Source: an uncultured Actinoplanes sp. (lineage in GTDB: Bacteria > Actinomycetota > Actinomycetes > Mycobacteriales > Micromonosporaceae). Taken from it: 6,312 bases of DNA. Below the pieces are notes generated by a model. It saw nothing but the letters and a program-made list of their open reading frames with translations, had not been told where the DNA came from and searched no databases. Below are positions 1 to 4,973 of this stretch, piece by piece. The position numbers and the translations under genes are program-made. Within the stretch, counting starts at the first letter, position 1. The number at the start of each line of letters is the position of its first letter. The DNA is taken from contig CAKUMG010000363.1 of the NCBI GenBank assembly GCA_934667465.1, positions 1-6,312 of the forward strand, read 5' to 3'.

Positions 1-871
1 TCGGTGCTGCCGAGGCGACGAAGGCACCGACCGCCTTGGCGATGTCACCGGAGGGGACGGCGCCGAGATCGACGTTGCCGTCCTCCCACTTGTACGCCTC
101 CCCGGCCGCCTTCACGTCCAGGCCGGCGCTCTGCAGGGCGAAGCCGGTGTGGCGCAGCGGGTCGAGGCCGGTGCCGATGCCGGCGGCGTTGAAGCCGAGG
201 CCGCCCGCGGTGATGACGCCCCCGAAGAACTTGGGCAGGTTGATCGAGCCGCTCTGCAGCCACTTGACGACCTCGCTGACGGCGTCGCCGATCGCGGTGG
301 CCGAGGCGGTGCCGGTGCCCGCGGCGACGAGCTTGGGCGCGGGGCCGGCGTTGTTCGCGATGCCCAGCAGCGGCACAGCGGTGGCGACGCCCGCGCCCGC
401 CGCCTTGGCCAGGTCGCCGTCGAGCCTCGGACGAGGCGGAACCTCGGGGAGCGGGGCCGTCACGAAGCTGGCGTCGTCGTCGCTCGACCCGCCGTCCAGG
501 GCGGTGGCGAAGGTGCCGGTGCTGGACACGGGGGAGGGCGGCTCCACCGAGACCGCGGACTCGCCCTGCCCGTCCAGGTGGTCACGCAGGGCCTCAGCCA
601 CAGTGGCGGGCGCCGGCTCCTCGACCGCCGGCTCCGGCGTCGCGGGGGCTGGCTCCTCGTAGTCGTACTCCGTGCCCGGCCACGCCCCCGGCGGCGCCGC
701 CGACCGCTGCACCACCGGCGGGTCCGCGCGCCCCAGCAGGTGCCCGACGGCGGTGTTCCCGGCCTGCTGCTGCAACGCGAGCAACGCCTCGGGACCGGTG
801 AGCGCGTGCCGGTCCGGGGTGGACAGGCGCCGGGCGGGCGTGCCGGGCCGGGACTGGGTCTGCCGGATCAC
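1..871 (-). CDS. Partial hypothetical protein with QxxAGNxAVxxLL motif (injection-system cargo-like N-terminus)
   Basis: This minus-strand frame runs 290 codons from a GTG at 871-869 and leaves the window without a stop, so the C-terminus is missing. The GTG is chosen because AGGAG lies 6 nt upstream (878-882). Seen in the protein: an Arg/Pro-rich start (1-25); ALLALQQQAGNTAVGHLL at 29-46 followed by VVQR at 53-56; a Pro/Glu-rich spacer at 68-90; another disordered, acidic stretch to about 150; then a Gly/Ala-rich, partly hydrophobic region (154-290) including VPLLGIANNAG and FFGGVITAGGLGFNAAGIG. The LQxxAGNxAVxxLL...VQR signature is, from family knowledge, common at the N-termini of actinobacterial proteins carrying DUF4157 or encoded near extracellular contractile injection systems. 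No HExxH protease motif is visible in the part present. There is no signal peptide. A role as a cargo, effector or toxin is inference; the hydrophobic Gly-rich half could be membrane-active or simply a spacer. The reading frame is secure; the function is not known. Confidence 0.85.
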   Translation of the reverse strand, partial: MIRQTQSRPGTPARRLSTPDRHALTGPEALLALQQQAGNTAVGHLLGRADPPVVQRSAAPPGAWPGTEYDYEEPAPATPEPAVEEPAPATVAEALRDHLDGQGESAVSVEPPSPVSSTGTFATALDGGSSDDDASFVTAPLPEVPPRPRLDGDLAKAAGAGVATAVPLLGIANNAGPAPKLVAAGTGTASATAIGDAVSEVVKWLQSGSINLPKFFGGVITAGGLGFNAAGIGTGLDPLRHTGFALQSAGLDVKAAGEAYKWEDGNVDLGAVPSGDIAKAVGAFVASAAP

Positions 872-877
872 TGCCTG

Positions 878-882
878 CTCCT
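878..882 (-). promoter_or_regulatory. Ribosome binding site deciding the GTG start of the minus-strand gene
   Basis: On the minus strand this reads AGGAG, with 6 nt between it and the GTG at 871-869. No other start codon with a comparable site is in the same frame nearby. An ATG a little further upstream (near 911) belongs to a different frame. Confidence 0.7.
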
Positions 883-1051
883 CGCGCCGCGGCCGACTGC
901 ATCGGTGCCAAGCTATGGGTCCGAAGCGGACACCAGCTCGACACCAGGTGAAGAATGGGAACCGGACGGAGATTGGGCAGCGACACGACTACCGGATGGG
1001 CAGCCGGATCCCGGAGACTCCCGCCCTGCAATGTGTCGCTACGGCCCGCCT

Positions 1052-1056
1052 AGGAG
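1052..1056 (+). promoter_or_regulatory. Ribosome binding site for the PI-PLC/GH30 gene
   Basis: AGGAG lies 6 nt before a GTG at 1063-1065. The GTG is followed directly by a basic n-region and hydrophobic core of a signal peptide, so both the site and the protein sequence support this start. Confidence 0.75.
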
Positions 1057-1062
1057 TCACCG

Positions 1063-1209
1063 GTGCCCTCCGCAGTACCCCGACGTTCGCACACCCGCGC
1101 GGTCCCACGCGGGCGTCCCCTCCTCAGGGTCGCCCTGACCCTGCTCCTGGCGCTCACCGGCAGCACGGTGATCGTGGCACTGCCCGCCACCCCGGCGCTG
1201 GCCCTCGCC
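1063..1209 (+). other. Sec signal peptide of the PI-PLC/GH30 protein
   Basis: Residues 1-49. The n-region has five Arg residues (7, 8, 12, 16, 18) plus Arg22. The h-region, VALTLLLALTGSTVIVAL (23-40), is followed by the small-residue c-region PATPALALA. Cleavage is most likely after Ala49 (before SDW) or after Ala47. There is no twin-arginine consensus, and no lipobox Cys, so the product should be released by Sec as a soluble extracellular protein. No LPxTG anchor is present at the C-terminus. Confidence 0.85.
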
Positions 1210-4200
1210 AGCGACTGGGCCGGAAGCATCACCAAGGCGTCGCCGGCCAACAAGCAGTGGATGAAGGAGATCGACGGCGCCAGGAGCCTGGCCGATCTGT
1301 CGATCCCGGGCACCCACGACAGCCTCGCGCTCTGCGGCAAGATGATCGGCACGGAGTGCGAGGCGATCAGCACCGGGAACACCCAGACGCAGGAGAGCCA
1401 CGGCTGGAGCGCGGAGACGCTGATCAACCAGTTCGACGCCGGGATCAGGGCGCTCGACATCCGGGTGCGCATCGACACCGGCTCGGGCGCGCCGAAGTTC
1501 ACCATCCATCACGGGGTCTTCTACCAGTACGCGAACTTCGACGACGTGCTGGTCAAGACCCGGGACTGGCTCGCCGCGAACAAGAGCGAGACCGTGCTGA
1601 TGAGCATCAAGGCCGAGTGTGACGGTACCGATCGTTCCTGTGAGGACGCGAGCGGCTACCGGACCGACGAGGCGATCACCGACACCTTCGGCTCCTACCT
1701 CGCGGACCCGGCGTACCGGGGCCTGTTCTGGTCCGGTTCGGTGGATCCCGCGAAACGGTCCGAGGCGATCCCGAGCCTGGACACCGTGCGCGGCCGGATC
1801 GTGCTCACCGGGTTCCGCAAGCGGGACGGCGATCTTCTGCCCGGTTACGGGCTGGGCCCGCTGTTCCCGACCAACCAGTACGGGAACCAGTACGTCCAGG
1901 ACGACTTCGAGATCAAGAACCTGTTCGGGACCGACGAGAAGTGGGAGAAGGTCCGGACGCACCTCCGGAAGACCAACGGCATCTGGGATGCGACCCGCGG
2001 TGAGCAGGGCCACCACACGTATCGCGCGGAGGCGCTCTATCTGAACTACATGAGCGCGACAGGAGTCGACGGTTCGGCGTGGCCCATCACCATCGCCTCC
2101 GGTGAAGCCGTCACCGGCGTCAACGAGTTCCTCCTCCAGTGCCTGAACGAGGACCTCGGCAGGTGCCCCGAGTTCTACGCGGACCGGGACGAGCGGTTCG
2201 GAGGGGAGGAGGGGAAGCTGAAGCGCTTCGGCATCCTGATGATGGACTTCCCGGGCGGCCACCTCCTCGACCGGATCATCGCCGTCAACCCGAAGGACCG
2301 GGTGCCGACGCCCCCGCCTCCGACGACGAACCCGACGACGCCGCCCACGACCCCGACGACCCCGCCGCCGACGACCCCGCCCACGACGACCCCGCCCACG
2401 ACGACCCCGCCGACGACCCCGCCGGTCGTGCCGTATCCCTCGGATGCGAAGACGTTCACCGTCAACGCCAACGGGAAGTCGTTCACCACGACCCAGCCGC
2501 GCAACTCGGTGGCCACCTACACCTGGACGGACGGCCAGGCGCCCCGGGCCTGGCTGACCAGTGCCGGCAACGGGCAGCTGAACCACAAGATGCAGCAGGT
2601 CGCGGTGGCCGCCCAGGCCGGGGCCACGGACACCGTGTCGGTGGACGTCAACCGCACGTACCAGACGATCGACGGTTTCGGTGGCGCGATGACGGACTCG
2701 GCGGCCTCGCTGATCCTCGGTTCCGCCCACCGGGACGCGGCGCTGAACCAGCTCTTCGGCACGGGCCCCGGCCAGGCCGGGCTCACCATGGTCCGGTCGC
2801 CGATGGGCTCGAGCGACATGATGGCCGACGGCAACGACTTCCACACGTACGAGGACACCCGCGGCAGTTTCTCCGCGGAGGCCACCGCCAGTGACAAGCG
2901 GCAGATCGAGGCGCTGCAGCGGGCCAAGACTGTCGCCGGCGGCAACTTCAAGCTGATCGGTACGCCGTGGAGCGCGCCGGGCTGGGCCAAGCGCGGCGGG
3001 TCGCTGCGGCCGAAGGGCTGCGGCATCGAGGCCAACGAGCTGGACCAGGGGCAGGTGCCGGCGTACGCGGACTACTTCCGTAAGTACACGGCCAAGGGCA
3101 TCAAGCCGTGGATGGTGTCGATGCAGAACGAGCCGCAGAACTGCAAGACCGCGATGCCCACGACCCTGGTGCCCAGCAGTACCGCGGTGGCGCTGGCCAA
3201 GCAGCTCAAGAGCAAGCTGCCCGGCGACGTGAAGGTGCTCGGCTTCGACCACAACTGGAACGACAAGCACTACGTCGACGCACTCACCGCGCAGAGCACC
3301 GGGCGGGTCGACGCGATCGGCTACCACTGCTACGACGGCACCCACTACGCCACCCAGACCACAGCGGTGGCGACCTACATGACCGAGTGCTCGGGGTTCA
3401 CCGACTCGACAGCCAACGTCGGGCAGAACCTCGGGTGGGAGGTCGCGAACATGCTGATGGGCCCGCTGCGGCACGGGTCGAAGGGTTCGATCTACTGGAG
3501 CCTGGCGCAGGACCGCACCGGCGACCCGCACCTGAACAGCCCGGACGCGTGCCAGACCTGCCGCGGCATGCTGACCCGCAACGCCGACGGCAGCTTCGAG
3601 CCGAGCCAGGACTTCTACTACTTCGCGCAGTTCTCCGCGTTCGTGCGGCCGGGCGCGCTGCGGATCGAGTCGACGAACTCCGGTGACATCTCCACCGTCG
3701 CGTTCCGCCAGGGCAACACCACGACGATGGTGGTGCTGGTCTCCGGCACCCGGGCCGACGGCGGCTCGGCCGGCTCCGACGAACGGGACCTGCGCAGGCA
3801 CATCGTGCAGTACGACGGCGAACACGCCGCGCAGAAGACCGCCTGGCTCGTCGGCGCCGACGGCTACCGCCGCTGGATCAGCGACGGCTCGACGTTCAAC
3901 TGCCTCAAGTACGACGCCGGCATGCAGGGCCCCGACAACGTCTCCGGCGGTGCCCTGGACAAGTACATCAACCTCGAACACGTGTGGGCCGTGTGCGGCG
4001 CCTACACCATGGGGGTCAACAGTCAGCTCGAGCTCGGCACGTACATCAAGTCCGGCGGCAACGCCCGGCTGACCCTCACCTCCGGCGGGTTGCGTGCCAC
4101 CGACGCGCAGGGCGGGACCCGCTGGGCGCCGCCCGGCACGGGGGACCGGCTCATCCTGCAGAGCGACGGGAACCTGGTGCTCTACTCCGGCAGCCAGGCC

Positions 4201-4836
4201 GTCTGGGCGAGCGGGACGTTCGGCACCGGAGCGGCGTGGCTGTCGATCCGCGACGACGGCACCTTCATCCTGACCGACAAGGCCAACAAGAAGGTGTGGG
4301 TCAGCCCCACCGGTACGCGCGACTACCGGCGCCGCATCGTGCAGTACGACGGCGACGGCGCGGCCCAGAAGACCGCGTGGCTGGTCGGCAACGACGGCAA
4401 CCGGCGCTGGATCCCGGACCTGCCGACGTTCCAGTGCCTGCAGGCCGCCGACGCCGGCACCCCGATGTCGCTGAGCAGCGACGTGCTCGACACCCTGCCG
4501 AACCTCGACGGGGTGTGGGCGGCCTGCGGCGCCGACCGGATCGGGCCCAACGGGGCGCTGGAGGCGAAGGGCCACCTCAAGGCGGGCGACTACCGGCTCA
4601 CGCTGACCGCCTCCGAGCTGGTCCTCACCCGCAACGGGACCCGGGTGTGGGCCCCCGGGAAGGGCGGCGAGCAGCTCAAGCTGCAGACCGACGGCAACCT
4701 CGTCATGATCGACAAGGACGGCCGCCCGACCTGGGCGACCGGCACTTTCGGCAAGAGCGCCGGCTGGCTGGTCCTCGGCACGGACGGCTCGTTGCGGCTC
4801 TACGACGCCGCGGGGAAGCAGGTCTGGACCCGCTGA
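1063..4836 (+). CDS. Secreted PI-PLC - GH30 glycoside hydrolase - tandem bulb-lectin fusion protein
   Basis: A complete 1257-residue gene, GTG to TGA. Signal peptide: basic 7-22, hydrophobic 23-40, likely cleavage after LALA at about 49. PI-PLC X-type domain (~52-412): SIPGTHDS with catalytic His85, GIRALDIRVR with Arg134, IHHG with second catalytic His150, SIKAE with Glu185, and MMDFPG at 393-398; these match the layout of Bacillus PI-PLC, which cleaves phosphatidylinositol and GPI anchors without calcium. Pro/Thr linker 415-457. GH30 domain (~490-894): IDGFGGAMTDS at 536-546, acid/base Glu690 in QNEP, nucleophile Glu775 in MTECSG. C-terminus (911-1257): two copies of a module joining an uncharacterised IVQYDG...WAxCG segment to a bulb-type lectin, with QxDxNxVxY at 1033-1041 and a version ending in Ile at 1208-1216. 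Close Cys pairs (91/99, 186/193, 360/368, 947/978, 1125/1155) suit an exported, disulphide-bonded protein. Domain identities are firm; the GH30 substrate (glucosylceramide, beta-1,6-glucan or other) cannot be fixed by eye. Probably transcribed alone. Confidence 0.93.
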   Translation: MPSAVPRRSHTRAVPRGRPLLRVALTLLLALTGSTVIVALPATPALALASDWAGSITKASPANKQWMKEIDGARSLADLSIPGTHDSLALCGKMIGTECEAISTGNTQTQESHGWSAETLINQFDAGIRALDIRVRIDTGSGAPKFTIHHGVFYQYANFDDVLVKTRDWLAANKSETVLMSIKAECDGTDRSCEDASGYRTDEAITDTFGSYLADPAYRGLFWSGSVDPAKRSEAIPSLDTVRGRIVLTGFRKRDGDLLPGYGLGPLFPTNQYGNQYVQDDFEIKNLFGTDEKWEKVRTHLRKTNGIWDATRGEQGHHTYRAEALYLNYMSATGVDGSAWPITIASGEAVTGVNEFLLQCLNEDLGRCPEFYADRDERFGGEEGKLKRFGILMMDFPGGHLLDRIIAVNPKDRVPTPPPPTTNPTTPPTTPTTPPPTTPPTTTPPTTTPPTTPPVVPYPSDAKTFTVNANGKSFTTTQPRNSVATYTWTDGQAPRAWLTSAGNGQLNHKMQQVAVAAQAGATDTVSVDVNRTYQTIDGFGGAMTDSAASLILGSAHRDAALNQLFGTGPGQAGLTMVRSPMGSSDMMADGNDFHTYEDTRGSFSAEATASDKRQIEALQRAKTVAGGNFKLIGTPWSAPGWAKRGGSLRPKGCGIEANELDQGQVPAYADYFRKYTAKGIKPWMVSMQNEPQNCKTAMPTTLVPSSTAVALAKQLKSKLPGDVKVLGFDHNWNDKHYVDALTAQSTGRVDAIGYHCYDGTHYATQTTAVATYMTECSGFTDSTANVGQNLGWEVANMLMGPLRHGSKGSIYWSLAQDRTGDPHLNSPDACQTCRGMLTRNADGSFEPSQDFYYFAQFSAFVRPGALRIESTNSGDISTVAFRQGNTTTMVVLVSGTRADGGSAGSDERDLRRHIVQYDGEHAAQKTAWLVGADGYRRWISDGSTFNCLKYDAGMQGPDNVSGGALDKYINLEHVWAVCGAYTMGVNSQLELGTYIKSGGNARLTLTSGGLRATDAQGGTRWAPPGTGDRLILQSDGNLVLYSGSQAVWASGTFGTGAAWLSIRDDGTFILTDKANKKVWVSPTGTRDYRRRIVQYDGDGAAQKTAWLVGNDGNRRWIPDLPTFQCLQAADAGTPMSLSSDVLDTLPNLDGVWAACGADRIGPNGALEAKGHLKAGDYRLTLTASELVLTRNGTRVWAPGKGGEQLKLQTDGNLVMIDKDGRPTWATGTFGKSAGWLVLGTDGSLRLYDAAGKQVWTR
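2305..2433 (+). repeat. Pro/Thr linker-encoding low-complexity repeat
   Basis: The DNA is a run of CCG/CCC and ACG/ACC codons encoding residues 415-457, mainly repeats of PPTT and PPTTT. It joins the PI-PLC domain to the GH30 part. Such linkers are typical between catalytic modules in actinobacterial exoenzymes and can be O-glycosylated. The near-identical repeats make it a likely site of length variation between strains. Confidence 0.9.
3793..4833 (+). repeat. Tandem duplication of a ~175-residue IVQYDG + bulb-lectin module
   Basis: Copy A covers residues 911 to about 1085 and copy B covers 1089-1257. Matching landmarks: RRHIVQYDG / RRRIVQYDG (914 and 1092, 178 apart), AAQKTAWLVG in both, RRWI in both, a conserved CL and WAxCG Cys pair (947/978 and 1125/1155), LxLTxxxL, RxWAPxxxGxxL, LQxDGNLV (1033 and 1208, 175 apart), and WAxGTFGxxxxWL. 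The DNA is also closely similar around the IVQYDG start. The lectin half matches the GNA/bulb lectin fold (QxDxNxVxY mannose-binding signature). The IVQYDG half is a segment I have seen only in uncharacterised actinobacterial secreted proteins and cannot name. Confidence 0.88.
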
Positions 4837-4840
4837 TCCG

Positions 4841-4893
4841 CCGGAGGACGGGCACGCCACGATGTCGTGGGGCGTGCCCGTCACCGTCTCCGG
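4841..4893 (+). terminator. Hairpin terminator after the PI-PLC/GH30 gene
   Basis: Starting 5 nt after the stop codon, GACGGGCACG (4847-4856) pairs perfectly with CGTGCCCGTC (4873-4882). An inner stem CCACG/CGTGG closes an ATGT loop, with two unpaired G at 4871-4872. An outer stem CCGGAG (4841-4846) with CTCCGG (4888-4893) may extend it. There is no T-run, as is common for actinobacterial terminators. The structure should separate this gene from the transporter gene downstream. Confidence 0.8.
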
Positions 4894-4973
4894 GCCACCC
4901 TCTTGCGCGCTGTTGATCCACAGTGATTGCATGGGCCGCGGCTGCTCCTCCGGCCGCCGGTCAGGAGGCGGTC
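4894..4973 (+). promoter_or_regulatory. Short leader of the MMPL gene, promoter expected but not resolved
   Basis: These 80 bases lie between the hairpin and the MMPL start. A promoter is expected because of the preceding terminator. Candidate elements such as TTGCGC at 4903-4908 or TTGATC at 4913-4918 have no good -10 partner, so none is claimed. Confidence 0.25.
4963..4968 (+). promoter_or_regulatory. Strong ribosome binding site of the MMPL gene
   Basis: AGGAGG sits 5 nt before the ATG at 4974. This is a near-perfect anti-16S match and fixes the start, which is followed at once by a basic segment and the first membrane helix. Confidence 0.85.

Larger units (their letters stand above)
872..1062. 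promoter_or_regulatory. Divergent intergenic region with short direct repeats
   Basis: These 191 bases separate two divergent genes, so promoters for both should lie here. No pair of -35/-10 boxes is convincing by eye on either strand. Visible structure: GACACCAG repeated at 929-936 and 940-947 (11 bp apart, about one helical turn); a small inverted repeat GTCCG-AAG-CGGAC at 920-932; TGGGCAGC repeated at 974-981 and 997-1004; and the arms AGCGACAC (979-986) and GTGTCGCT (1033-1040), inverted about 46 bp apart. Any of these could be a regulator site; none is recognised as a known operator. Confidence 0.45.

Noticed and set aside
594..1031. A minus-strand frame starting with ATG at 1031
   Set aside because: It is in a different frame from the AGN-motif protein and becomes Arg/Ala/Gly-rich nonsense over the real gene; it has no convincing ribosome site.
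36..1138. Plus-strand open frames across the first 1.1 kb
   Set aside because: They are antisense to the minus-strand gene with its own ribosome site and coherent protein, and their products are low-complexity Arg/Pro/Ala/Ser sequences. One of them also runs into the start of the PI-PLC/GH30 gene.
1057..4932. A 1291-codon open frame on the minus strand opposite the PI-PLC/GH30 gene
   Set aside because: Its product is Arg/Gly/Val/His-rich with no domain, and it exactly shadows a gene with clear catalytic motifs. Long antisense frames are expected in very GC-rich coding DNA.
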